DNA of 64,000 nt from Spirodela intermedia (Eukaryota; Streptophyta; Magnoliopsida; Alismatales; Araceae): NCBI GenBank assembly GCA_902729315.2, contig LR746266.1:2552759-2616758 (forward strand), in the 5' to 3' direction. Below are positions 13,901-26,937 of the stretch, one piece after another (positions within the stretch are counted from its first letter, which is position 1; each line of letters opens with the position of its first letter). Made by a program: the position numbers and the translations under genes. Below the pieces are notes generated by a model. It had not been told where the DNA came from, did not search any database, and saw nothing but the letters and a program-made list of their open reading frames with translations.

Positions 13901-16900
13901 GGTAACATCTGTTCTTGTGTTCCTCATTTTTATCTGTTTACAATTTGATTTGTACGTATTTGCTCCTTTTCAATGCCCTAATCGGGAAGGCAGGAACTTA
14001 CGGATCTTTAAAATGAGTTGCAATGGAAGATAATGCACTCTAACTCTATTTAAGAGGAACAGCTCTTAGGTTAATGTTAGGGACAAAAAGCATTGGTAAC
14101 CAGTAGTTCACTGCTTTGTTTTAAGACTCTTTTCAAATTATTACATGTGCAGTTGAACTCTTCAGAAGCTGTTACTGGCTGTCAAATAGAGAGGTCTGCA
14201 ATGCGATATAAACTGCAACAAAATTCCTGGGGTTAAATCATATTCGTATCTGTTGAAGGGCACGAAAATTCATTATATTTTCTTGGCATGGTCCATCTTG
14301 GAAAATGAATTCATTATGTTTATACTAAAGTTCTGTTAGATCAGGTGAAAAACTAAGAAAACAGTGGCGTTGTTAGTAAATGACCATTTCTCTCAACTTG
14401 ATCCTGGTTTCTGTTGGTATTTTTGTTTGCACTATGTGACAGTGGAGTTCTAAAGTGGTGGTTACAGTGTCTGCTGACTCATATTACGTCTACAGTCTTC
14501 TCCTATTGACATCTAAATCGGGGGATTCTCTTTAAACTAGTTATAGAGTTTCATGTGAATTTTCTTATTTATTTTGTACTCCATTATCTGATTTTTTTTT
14601 TTTATGTAGATGATGATGGATCTAGTAGAGTCTTCTTGGATATTGCATCTCAGCTGCAACAAGCGTAGGATTGCCCCAATTGCTGCCCTTTTGTCATCTG
14701 TCCTACATCCTTTAGTATTTAGTGATCTTAGCATGCACGAGATGAGCGGTGGAGACCCTGGTCCTTTAAAATGGGTATCAATTAATATCTTTTCTGCTTT
14801 GAGAGAAATTGAATGTCTATGTGCCTTATGGTCTGGAATATATTTTCTCCATTTACATTTTATTGATCCTTTTTTTCCTTTACACTTACTAATATGCTTG
14901 TGCAAATTTCCCTTTCAGACTGTTTCAGACTTTGAATGGGATCTACTTTCATGTGAGATATGTTTTCTTACAGAGAAAATAGAGTGAAGAATTTAGGAAT
15001 CATGTTGGCACAAGTTATGACCTGCTGCTCATATAGCCGCTTGAAAAGTCCCATGGACGCGCAGATTAGCAAATCATTCAAGAATATCTTTCTCTAACAT
15101 CTAGAATTAACATATCATTCGAAACATTTAAAATAATAAATTTCTTATCATTCACTCATTTCATTACTGTAGTTCAGTCCGAATTACTTTATATGTTTCC
15201 ACTTCATCTCAAGCCAGCTTAGGTTTTGGCCTCCAGTCACAACGAAAAAACTTTGCTAGCATTTAAAGAATCATATATAACGTAAACCAAACTGGAGTAA
15301 CAAGTGCGGAAATTTTTCGGTATGCCTATTCATAGAACAATTGCTGGCTATATACAATTACCCCGCCTCTAAAAAGGAAAACTACCTATGTTGACTCCCA
15401 CGATGTACCAGATTTGGAAACTGGCGAACAATAGCAAAACTGACCAACAGCCAAACCAACATCGGACACTGACCAAATAATCTGATCCTTAATTATACGT
15501 TTTTTCCCACAATATGATGTGTGACAACATTTTTAGTTACACCAAGCTGTTGGATGTTTCTATTGATAATGAATTGGTTTCATTCTCATAATTACTTGAG
15601 TTAGTGTATTATCTTCTTTTATTGCTACCATTTTATTAACTAATGAAGGTTTAAGTTGCTTCATTACAAGATGATGTCTACTTTGTTAAGAGGATGATTT
15701 TCGTGTTTGTAATCAAAAGTTTGAAAAAGCTTTATCAATATGCCACATTATATGCATCCACACCAAACGCTACATGACACTAAATGATAAAATAAGAAAT
15801 CCACACATGCAAGCTGGAGCATGGAATTTGAGATCACCAGGGTCTTTCTAAACTAGTAATAATCCTTGTCTCCTTGATAATTCGTTCATAGCTCCTTAAT
15901 ATTATTTTCCCATGTAGGTGTTGCATGTCATGTGCCCAAAAAATACCCTCTTGGGGTTCTGATAGCAGAAAGTTTTAGTAAAATTTGTCTCCCATTTATT
16001 TAAGACAATGGGTTAATAATTACCATCAATCTTTCTAGAACTTCATATCTCAAGATGTCTAACAGAGAGGCCCTACTGATGCTTCAAATGTACCCTTACA
16101 ATGTACCTTTCAACTGTTAAGCCATGCATAGCTTGCATTTAGTTTTTGTTTTTTATTTTTTTACAGTTAGAGAGGGTTATAAGGAGAGAACGTGGGTTCC
16201 TAATTTTTGATTTGTAGACATAGTTATGGATGCCATTATAGCATAGAATGTTGTCAAAGTTGTAGGCAATTTGGTCACAAACCAGGGAACCTTTCTACTT
16301 TATTACGAGCTTAATTCTTTTAATTTAATTTGGTGGAAACTAATGATGACGTTTAGAATTTTAGAATTTAATGGAACTTGTCTGGATACGTTTAGAATTT
16401 TAATTTATGTAATCTATTTTTTAAACAATTAATACAATATGCATTCCAAGGTAGATGATTTGTTATATTTGTACACCATCCCTTCAGTTATACCAGACCT
16501 TTCCCTTACTGTGCAATCAACACTTGTACTTTTCTCAATTTCCATTACTATAAATAGTTCATTCTTTTCATTTTATAGCATTAGTATGAACTCTTTAGCT
16601 TTCACATATTTTTTTCGTGTCAATATCGCAGCTGGTTTGGTTCCCTATCATTCGACAGTTAAAACTCATTTTTGTTGTCGACTACTGCAACTGTATTCTT
16701 AACATTCAATTGCTAGTTACATCACTGGATAGATGTAGAAATCAATTTGTGCACACTGAGGGTTTGATACAGTATTTTGATAAGGAATGTAAACTATATT
16801 CAATTTTCATTTATGTTTTATATTATTTGGTCTTATGTTGTGTTCCCGGTCTTCCTTATGTATTAATAAATTAAATTTGAAAAATATTAGAAGTTACCCA

Positions 16901-19900
16901 TTGCTTCTATGAATTTATATAACATATGAGATTAAAATTTTGTTGCATATTTTCAAAAGAATGTGTTATGGTTTTTGTTTTTATGGCTTTATGTTCTTGT
17001 CCATGCTAGACTCTCCACAGCAACTGAACAACATTTATCCTCTGCAGTTTATTGAAAAGATTCTTGATGAAGGCACAAAAAGTCCGCGTACTATGCGTCT
17101 TGCAGCCTTGCATCTAACTGGGTTATGGTTCTCATATCCCAAGACAGTCAAGTATTACATAAAAGAATTGACATTGCTTTCACTTTATGGCTCCGGTACC
17201 TAAATTTTCTGTTTTACATTTTCATTTCTCGTTATTTCTCACATTTTCAAATTCAACTTCTGTTTGTTCATAATTTAATTTTTATTTGTATTTTGACGTG
17301 AGAAGTTTTCTTTTCAGTGGCGTTTGATGAGGATTTTGCTGCTGAGCTATCTGAAAATCAAGAAGCAGTATTTGAAGTATCGATGTTAGCTAAAGTTCCT
17401 CACGCTGAGTTGGCAGAGGTAAGATACGGTGTTCAGAACGTGAAAGGGATTTTGTGCTCACTATCTACTTCTCTGTTGTGCGTGGACTACGAATTAATAT
17501 TCATAAGCCTACATCTTGTCTGTGAGAAGATGGGCAAGTGGGGTAAGGCAACCAGTGAAGTTGAATTTTTCCACTAAATTGAAAAGCTGAAAGGCCTTCC
17601 GCAGTTGGTTTAGGCAATGGTCAATGAAGAGGAAATGGTGTGTATAAGAAATATTTATGGACTGGTAGAAGACTATGGGTTGAAATAGAATTGGGCGAAA
17701 GCCATCCTGAGTGAAACTTTTCTTGTTGTGGATCTTTGGCATACCATAATAATGGACTTGAATGAACATGGTTCAATCGAAAAAAATAAGCTCAGATAAC
17801 ACCAAGGTCTACATGACCAAGCATTTTCTAATTGACCTGAAAAGGTCAAGATTTGTACATTGTCTTAGCAGTCTAATGATCTGATGGAAGCTGGAGGTTA
17901 TCTATTATTTTTCTTGTTGCATATTTATACCTGTGCATTAAGTGCTAATTTATTAAGCAAAGCTCAAATAAAACTTGAAATAATCTCTCTGGCTAAAAAT
18001 TAAAAGTTGAGATTTTCTTGCATAATTATTTCTGGAGAATTTTAAATGTCACTTTGTAACACTTCACAATGACATTCATTTTTTTGTTTGGATGCTTACA
18101 TGTAGGGTACTGTCTGAATGCTTAGATTCAGAAAGAAAAAGGAAAAGTATGAAAGACAGCTGTTGAACAGTAATTTTAGGTTATAGCCTATCTTCTTTTG
18201 TGAGACCTATTTCAGGCATCCTTAGACAGTGAAATGTCGGTAGATCCCTATTTAATTTTTATTTCTTAATTGCACGCTTTTCTTAACTGGAAGGAGTATT
18301 ATTTATGCTTTGCTCGAAATAAAGAATGTGTCTTTCAATCTGTATGAGTGGCATTGTTCCAGGTTTCCTTACTGGTCATCGTGTACTCTTGTAGGTATTT
18401 ATCAATACAGAGATGTATGCACGTGCAGCTGTTGCCGTACTCTTTGACAAACTTGCAAATTTGGGCCAAAATTTTGGAAACAAGAAGGATAATGATGATG
18501 CTTTTCATGCTGGGAAGATGTTTTTGCTAGACCTTCTTGATTCCGCAGTATGGAATTATCGTTACTACCCATGTTTCAGAAACAAGATTTACTCTTTCGA
18601 ATTATCGTTATCTTTAACAGTCTAAATGAAACATGCATTTTTAGAAGTAATCTGGGTTATACTTTTTAAATACCTTGAACTTTTGAGCAGCACATCATTG
18701 TTTGGTTTTGTGTGGTGCGACTGCTCTGAGTAATCCTGACATTTTGCTTCTCTTCATTTTAATTTATTATTCGTTATCATCCTTGTTTTGTGGACTTTTT
18801 GAATTGCTTTTTCACTAATTGGAGAACTTCTGCCCCCTAGACGAAAGTCATTTGCATCATTTTCATTGAGCAATTTTTTTAGTTTACGTTTGTTTATTAT
18901 CTTACACGTTTGAGATTTGACACCCTCCCTTCAATCCAAGCGCACCCAATGGCCACCTCCCCACATGTGCTCTTCACTACACATGCCTATCGTCCCTTAT
19001 CTACTCTATTATATACCTCTTTTTGATTCTGTTATGTTTCTTTGTGTTTGCTGATTTTTTTTACCTTCCATTATTGGCTTCGGAATAGGTGACTGATAAA
19101 GATTTAGCGAAGGAGCTTTACAAGAAGTATAGTGCTGTGAGTAATTCGTTTAATACGTTGTGTTTATTTTATATTTCAGTTTTCCGTAAAAGTATTGTCT
19201 AGTTTTTTAGGCTTATGATCATTTTACTTTTTTCTGTTTCTTGTGCAGATCCACCGGCGCAAAGTTCGTGCCTGGCAGATGATATGTGTATTATCTGGTT
19301 TTATTGATCAGGATATAGTTAATGAAGTTTCATCTAAAATGCATGTTTGTTTATATGTAAGCGATTTTTGCTTATTTTATCAGTAATTTGTTCTATTGTC
19401 TTCTTAGTGATGCGTAGAGATCAGCTGACTATTTACATCCACATTAAAGTGAAAATATTTCTTAGTGGAGACTTGGGAAACATTAATGTTTAAGATTTCT
19501 TCAGGGCAACAGAAATTCGTGTTACTGGAAAAATTAATCTTGTTCACTTTTCTTCGTATGGATAAGTCAATTTTGAATTGCAAGAATTCTGTGCTTGGGC
19601 TAAATTGATTTCCTTGCTATCATTCTCTTGGGACCAAGATTGATTACAGTTTCATCAAGGCAGAAAGAGGAATAACAAGCTTAAGAATTGATAGACTAGG
19701 AAGCAGGAGAACCAATTGATGCGAGTGTGGCGGTTGGGTTGCTTATTAATTGAGACCATAGTCGTTTTAATCAGAAAAGGCTGCCGCACATGCCAGGCTT
19801 TGCTTAATATAAATTGGGATTAAATTGCACAAATTTCCCCATCCGAGCTGACAACTTTTCATACAAAAAGAATGGGAAATAAAAACATCAAATTTATTTG

Positions 19901-22900
19901 GCGCTTCCTTGGTCTCCTTTGACATATTGGAAACTCGCGTTTTGGGTTCACATGACATTTCTGCGTATGTTGAACAGTAAATGACATGACCGTTGAGTCT
20001 ATTTGGAAATTCTCGTACTATTTCTGTGGCATTATTTGATTCTTTGTATTAATCATCTAGGAACCTTGGACTGTTGCCACTTTTGACAGCTTCATTTTGC
20101 TTTCAGTATGTTTTGTTTATGTTAGTACTTCTTAACGTCTCTCTCCTTTCTATTGGCATCTTCTCCCTTCTTTCATTTACTGCGGTTGGGTGACAGTATG
20201 AGGTCACCAAAGAAAAGGACGTAGTACTCAGAATCACCCTATGTGGACTAGAATTTGGACTAGCCGATCTCGTATGTGAAGGGTGGAAATCTAGTCATTT
20301 CCTGTTAGTATTTATAAAAACAACAAATGTTGACAAAGAGGTTTAATTTACTCTTAAATAGACGTGGACCGGAAAACAAATTCTTAGATTCTGTAGCCAG
20401 TCTGATCATTTTTTGGGTTTATTGCTGCAGTCAGGAAAACATTAAAATAAGTAGTGAAGGAAAAGACAGGTTAAGAAGAAGAATGAAAAACAAGTCTTCA
20501 TAACTGTAAGGCACCATGCTACCCCTCCCAGATGAGAGACGAAGCAGGGTTGGGGTATTCAGATGGGTGCTACTAAAGGTTATCAATTATATCAATATTT
20601 CATAAAAGTTTATTGTTTTGTTATAAATTTATATATATGTATAATTTTATGAAATATATGTATAGCAACGCCGACGTATATTTTCGTTTGGAATTGTTTG
20701 CAATGGGGGTTAGTTCTTATTTTTCTTTTATTTCTCATTAGGTATAGACCCGGAAATATGCTGATTAAATAATACTTATGTTACCCAAACAATATGCTTT
20801 AATTTTAGTACTAAAATTCTTTTCATTTTCCTGGCAGAGGAACAACTTGCCTTCTGTTCGCCAATACTTGGAAACATTTGCCATCCAGATTTACTTGAAA
20901 TTTCCTTCTCTGGTATGATTTTCTATCTGCTCATCGTTATACATTTCAGTGTACATTTTATATTTTTTGGATAACTGATAATAGAAGGTAGAACACAAAT
21001 TATTTAAGGTAATTTATTTGAACGTTGAAAATGCAAGTTGTCAGATCTATGGAAAAGTTAGAAAAGATCAAAGACACAGAGAGGCAGTTGAGAAAGGATT
21101 GAACCAAGATGAGCATTATGGGGATGCCAAACATGTGATATGTGGCTCCTGTGGTTAGAATTAGTACGGAAAACTATTATTCCCTGGGTAAGTACTATTG
21201 AAAGTTCTGCCTGGTGTGAGAAGTGAAAGAGGGAATGCAGTAGTGGAGGTGTATAGTTGTGACAATTGAACACTAATAAATACATTTTGAAAATAGAGCT
21301 ACATTTGTGATTTGCATGTCGAACAAAGTTTTTCGTTCATGTTCGATTTACAGGATTATCTTTATGGTTGACTGGATTATTCTCTTCTCTATGTTTCTCC
21401 ATTGAAGAACTTGTGGGAGAAATACGATTTAGAAAAAGTCATTTGTAACAAATCTTCTTTCAGTCCTTATATCAACTTATATTTCCTTTGCCGTAGAAAG
21501 GAAATATAAGTACAGCGTTTCTACCGGTTTTTGGTTTCGATTCGATTTCTTGGACTTTAATAATAAATCATGAAAGTGAATGTAGGAGATGGAAACATAA
21601 AAGACTGTGTTCATTGATGCTCAGATCATAATGAACAGGTACAAACGAAGGGAAGCTTTCATTTATGGATATTGGAAACTGAGTTTGATATGCTTTCGAA
21701 AATGAAGAAAGCCTTTTCATAATTTCATGTGATTGATTTATGCTCTTCTCTTTTATCTTGTAAATTCCTAGTTAAACTTTATAACATCCTTGATGAATGA
21801 TAAACTACGTATTGGCAGATTAGTAACTTACATGGTGTTCAAACTTGATAGGTTGAAGAGCAGCTTTTACCAATCTTTCACGACTATGATGTTCGACCTC
21901 AGGTAATCCTTTTGTATTCTTTTAGTTATTACTCTCTGTTATGAAACGAGCTACCTATGTCAATGCAGGTTCTTTCTTCATATGTCTTCATCGCTGCAAA
22001 TATAATCTTGCATGCTAGTGAAGTGTCTGTTCAGTTAAAGCACTTGAATGCTTTACTTCCACCAGTAATTCCGTTGTTAACATCTCATCACCACAGCTTA
22101 CGTGGATTTTCTCAGGTATTTATGCGTGATATGCTTAGTTCTTGCTCCCCTACATGTCTTTATACATGTGTATTCTCTTCTGCAGTTTTTAGTTTACAAA
22201 GTTCTTTCCAAATTGGTGCCTATTCTGGAGAGTGATCATCATCAAGTTGTAGCAATTGAGAAAAAATGCCTTGATGAGCTAAAATTATATTTAGCGGGAA
22301 ATGTCGATTGTGTAAGGTATCATTTTTTATATGAATATAAGATTCTTTCATGTAAGCATTTTGAACATCGTTGTTTCATTAAGAATGAATTGATATTAGG
22401 GTTCTGTGCTTTAAGATAGAGCGTGACTTGCTTATTCCACAGACTAACATTATTGTTGCTTCCGTTCTGAGCTCATTCAAGGGGTCATTAAAGGATTGCA
22501 CGAACCCCCTCTGACCTCATTGGTTTTCTCAAATTATCACATGTTGTACAGCTTGCCCTGTTTAAGTTGTTATGTAGATGCTGAGATTAATTTGTTGTTT
22601 TAATAGTTATATTTTTGTGACCATTGTGCCGGAGGAAAACATGAAAATTTACAAAAAAAATGAGTAAGGTTGCATTCCGCCATTGTCATAAACTTCAATG
22701 TTTTATATGAAGTTATCACCAAACATTTAGGCTTTGAGTATGTTTGTCTTTATTTTTTGATACATCAGGAATATTTCAGGAAAGTTTGTTTTCCTCGTTT
22801 TATTTTGATGCTATATACTAAGTTAAACGTATCAGCATAGAGGTCATCTATTGGAGATTCTGGATTTTGATGTCGTTTGCACTGATATATTTTGCACCTT

Positions 22901-25900
22901 TCAGATTAAGAGCATCTATGGGAGGGATTCTCGATTCCTTTGATCCTAGCCCCATTGGAGTATTTAATCCCAGAAATGAGGTTTGACACTGATTCGTAGT
23001 TCTAATCACGATACTCTTGTAAATCATTGTTTATGATAAAGACTAAAGGCATGCATAAAGGTGCACAGTTAGAAATTTCATGGTTTTTGATTCTATGTTG
23101 CATTCATTTTCTATTCAAGGAAGTGTTTTTGGGAATGTAATTCGATTCTGTATTTTTTGTAGGGATCTCAGTTTGAATGTGTCCCAATAACCCTCATGGA
23201 ACAAGTGATCACGTTCCTAAATGTAAGCACAATGTTTTCTTCAACCCCCCCCCTTGCAAATATTCTGATGTAGTCATGATCTGAACATCCGCTTTTTCAG
23301 GATGTGCGGGATGATCTAAGACACTCCATGGCAAAAGATGCTACGACAATAAAAAATGAGAGCTTAGTGGTGGGAGACAATAACGTGACAATGGAAGAGG
23401 TGCGAGATTGCAATTTACAGGTTTCCTTCTCTCATTTGTCAGTCGATTCCCAGAAGCATTTTCAGAAGAAAATAACACTCCCGGAAGTTCATAATCAACC
23501 ATTGGAATTTGAAGCTAGTGGCTTTTCAGGCCATCAAGACTTTCCAAGGATATTAGCAGGTAATATAAACTTTAAGATAGTATTCAACTTTAAAATCGGT
23601 TTCTGTTGAAATACTATTCGTTTTGTATTGATCTGGCTGAGGTGTGATTATTTTCTTTGTTTCTCATTGTGCATAGATGTATATAGTCAAAGTGCTTTTT
23701 AATAATGTTGTTGTTGAATAATTATGTCAGCCACATCTGTTGAACAGTTTGGTCTCTGAAATTTGAATCTGGACTCAAACCATGATCCATCCATCTTTCT
23801 ATGGTCTCTCTTTTGTATTTATATTCCTTGCCAGACTTGTCTCATGTGTTTATGTCATTTTGTGTAAATTTGGGAGGGCTTTCACATTGTGAAGCAGTAA
23901 ATCTCAGTTTATTATTTGGCAACTGGCGAGGAGTGGTAGAGTTAGATAATATTATTCATTTTATTTTATTTTTTATTTTATTTTTTCTTTTATTTGGGAA
24001 GAAGAAAGTTGGGTGCTCACGTTCCGCTGAATGAATTATTTGTTCCTGTCAGTGATCTTCAGGCGTAAGTATTACTGTCTGAAAAATGTCTAAAATTAAT
24101 CAAGGAGGTAACCCAGTTTTTCCCCTGTTATGTTTTTTTTTCTTGCATGTACTCCCATCACATAAGAAATCGAGAAAGAAGATCAGCTGTTCTGTTCGGC
24201 TCTTCAATCAAGAAATCGTGAAGTCAGACGACTAAGAGGAAGTCAGCAAACATTTATCCTCGTTGCATCCCTGATTGATCGCATCCCTAATCTTGCAGGA
24301 CTAGCAAGGACGTGCGAGGTCTGCTTCTTAGAAATAAATAATCTTTTTATTTTTCGTGTTATTATCTCGAGCATAACGTATATGTTCATAGTTAAATGAT
24401 GCTTCATTCTGAAACTCAGGTATTCAAAGCAGCTGGGTTGGCCATTGCAGACGTGAGTATTGTTCAGGATAAGCAGTTTCAGCTCATCAGGTATCACAGT
24501 CATCTTGCTGATCACATAAAAGGCGCTAATTCTATCCTTGCATGTAAACTGTCATAAAAGTATGGCATGATCTTTGCTATCATTATGATATACAATCCGC
24601 AGTCAGATGGCTTTCAAAGATACCAACTCCAACTCCGAATCCTATGCTCCGGCAGTCAAGAACTTCCTGCCATTCCGATGCAAGATACACGATTAAATCG
24701 CCCAAAACATGAACAATCATATGTTGTTGTTCATGGATTCCTAGTTAGGCAAATCCGTTTCCATATGTTGGCACAAAATCTCTTATGACATGACATTCTC
24801 AATTCTACCGTTTACATTTTATATTTAATTTTTTTATGACTTTATTGGGATCATGACCTATCCCAACCATAAATATGTGACGAACTCCACTCATGGGTTC
24901 TAGTGTCAACTTTCTCGTTGGAAGAGGCGATTGCGTCTTTGTTAGTTCTTCCTATGATGATCTTAAGCAATGCATATGCTGAAATTGAGCTGCATAACTC
25001 AGCAGAATCTGATGATGAAGAACAAGAGACTAGAAAGCAATTCTCTGCGTCAACAAATCAAGGCTCCTGTTGGATTTTACATCATGTGAACGTAACGGGA
25101 ATGGAATCTACAAGGAACGTTTTATCCTAACCCGGTTCATGCATGTAATGAAATTCTGGAAAGTGGATGATCTGCCAGAGATATTTGAGGTAGACCATAA
25201 ATGGAAGGTTTCATAGGTCAACATCTTTCAAAGTTAGGCCAACAGTCCTCATACAGTGGCATGATTTAGTCTGTAGTGGAGGTGGATCTGGGAGAAACAT
25301 GTAATTAGGGGTTAGTTTCTGTTGGTCTGTTTTTTAGTTGGGCAGTTTCCTTGACCTAGGCAATTTCCTTTTTATGTGGGCAGGGTAATTGAATGTAACT
25401 AGCAATTGCTCTATGCTTTGAGAAGAAGAAGCAGAAGAAGAAGTGACTGTTTATACTTGAATTATTTGTTACTATAAAATTGTCAGGTTCCATTTGTTGA
25501 TCCCAAACTTGCAAGAACTGCAGTAAATCCATACTTGGAGATGCCTGCCGATCAGAGACCCGTCATTGCTTCTTTTAGGGTTTAATTGGGCTAAAAGAGG
25601 GTAACACTTTCACACATCCTCCATGGAAAGGACATGAATTTTCTGCTCCCCATCTCTTCATTCTCCTCTTTGACAAACTCCAATCCATTCTGTAAAACTG
25701 CAGTGTTACACACAGACTTCTTCCTTCATGTCTCTGTGCAGTGTTACAGCGGACAAGTGGGTTCCCATCGTAGAGGTCCCAGTGGGCAGCATGAAGGCCT
25801 TCCTGAACAAGAAGAAGCACGAGGGGTTCTCCATCTTGGGCCTGGAGCAGACCACCAACAGCACCCCCATCGACCAGTTCTCCTTCCCCAAGAAAACGGT

Positions 25901-26348
25901 TCGTCTCAAGAATGGGGATGAGGATCATTATTTTCTTCTTGGCCTATCATATCATATATTTTTTTCTTGCCATTTCTTCCTTTTTTATTTCATATGCATA
26001 TAACAAACTATATACATCTGAAATGATGCATAAGATTTAAAAAAAGAATATGATAATTTTATCGTTGATCTAGGGGAAGAAGGGGAAGTGGGCCTTTTTT
26101 TTTTTTCTTCCTTTTTTTCTCTGTTTTACTGGCTCAAAAAACATACACCAAGAATCATATCAACGTTGCCCTTGCAGGTTCTGGTTCTGGGTCATGAGAA
26201 GGAGGGAATCCCTGTGGATGTAATCCACTGCCTTGACGCCTGCCTGGAGATTCCCCAGCTGGGGGTCGTCCGCTCTCTGAATGTCCACGTCAGCGGCGCC
26301 ATAGCTCTCTGGGAGTACACACGGCAACACAGATCAAAGAGGAGCTGA
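1992..26348 (+). CDS. tRNA/rRNA methyltransferase (SpoU family) protein, TRM3/TARBP1-like; 34 exons, 1,797 aa
   Basis: Likely SAM-dependent RNA 2'-O-ribose methyltransferase. Yeast Trm3 and human TARBP1 methylate G18 of tRNAs; that role is inferred here. The C-terminal SpoU domain is clear: motif 1 [10 protein letters not shown] (exon 31), motif 2 [11 protein letters not shown] and motif 3 [18 protein letters not shown] (exon 34). The long N-terminal part is helical and repeat-like, as in TARBP1. Exons: 1992-2177, 2244-2340, 2423-2508, 2597-3069, 3160-3355, 3450-3788, 4502-4652, 4735-4872, 8228-8482, 8570-8683, 10263-10516, 11027-11272, 11380-11535, 12582-12719, 12822-13064, 13191-13318, 13781-13901, 14610-14774, 17048-17195, 17318-17418, 18395-18547, 19089-19136, 19249-19356, 20838-20912, 21852-21902, 21969-22115, 22186-22316, 22905-22980, 23163-23222, 23301-23559, 24167-24318, 24420-24490, 25742-25898, 26178-26348. 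All junctions are GT-AG and phases close to 1,798 codons. The exon 8/9 junction is least certain, and a small exon could be missing there. Edges may be off by one base. Confidence 0.9.
5410..6720 (-). mobile_element. Degenerate Ty1/copia relic (RT, RNase H, polypurine tract, LTR) in intron 8
   Basis: Read on the minus strand, about 6650-6300 translates with several stops to a copia reverse transcriptase: [29 protein letters not shown]-like and GKLNYLT segments. About 5870-5690 gives the RNase H tail: [26 protein letters not shown] and a KLG-type end. Directly after its stop comes a purine tract (complement of 5675-5683) and then TGTTAGAGTATG, starting at 5674 and running leftwards. This is the usual copia order of polypurine tract and 3' LTR. 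The far LTR end is not resolved; a TG near 5409 is one candidate. The element is antisense to the host gene and inactive. Confidence 0.8.
6967..7030. repeat. Imperfect short tandem repeats (TTGCCATAAC-type) in intron 8
   Basis: Four consecutive units of about 16-18 bases share the core cttgccataac, with variants ctttgccataac and cttgtcatatt. They lie just beyond the copia relic in the same intron. The surrounding 6780-7100 stretch is more GC-rich than the rest of the intron, so it may belong to another decayed transposon terminus. No function is implied. Confidence 0.6.
21475..21511. repeat. Perfect 15-bp inverted repeat with 7-nt loop in intron 24
   Basis: ACTTATATTTCCTTT at 21475-21489 is the exact reverse complement of 21497-21511, with gccgtag between. 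It lies in the intron between 20912 and 21852 and could form a stable hairpin. It may be the core of a decayed miniature element or a chance palindrome. Confidence 0.8.
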
Positions 26349-26649
26349 GCTAGCTCCATGCAGGATGCGCTTCCTTCCTCCTGATGGGTGACGGAGCTTT
26401 TGTTCTCTACCGTCGAGCCCAGATGGTGTTGGTGGCTGATTCTCGGGTGAAATCGCCTCGAAGATTCCTGGAACTCGGGTTGTTTCCATTCATTTCATTC
26501 GTTTTCTCTCTTCTTCTACTGCTGACTTGAAAATGACGAGAATGGTTAGCTCAGTTCATGTGCCGTGTTGAACTCCCCATGGACTGAATGTTAATGTTAA
26601 GCAGAATTTCCTGTTTCACGGGTACAGTCTTGGAAGATGACATGCAGAA

Positions 26650-26680
<31 letters not shown>

Positions 26681-26937
26681 AAACGCGAGGACAATGGGAA
26701 AGACCCATGGCCGTGAAGCCCCCCGGCTGTTGGCGAACATGAAAACCGTGTATGTCTGAACTCCCGCACTCCATTCGAGTGACCCATCTGCATAGAAAAC
26801 TCTCCCCCTCTCTCTCTCTCGCCCAAACAGGGCAGCAGTGAGAAGAAGAAGAAGACCCATCACTTGGCCCATCACTATTTTAAGGCATGACAGGGGGGGG
26901 TCTATGGCGGACGTCGAGCAGAAGGTGAAACAGTCTC
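26349..26937. other. Short intergenic spacer with (TC)n microsatellite
   Basis: This holds the 3' untranslated end of the methyltransferase gene and the promoter of the subtilase gene. It contains a TC microsatellite at about 26652-26680, a second TC run near 26810-26820 and a run of eight G at about 26893. No open frame is supported. The two genes are tandem and the spacer is under 600 bases. Confidence 0.6.

Noticed and set aside
24567-25130. Two open frames (24567-24788 and 24903-25130) between exons 32 and 33 of the methyltransferase gene
   Set aside because: Exons 32 (ending FQLI) and 33 (starting [12 protein letters not shown]) join in phase and give the conserved SpoU order; these frames would break it and have no family resemblance.
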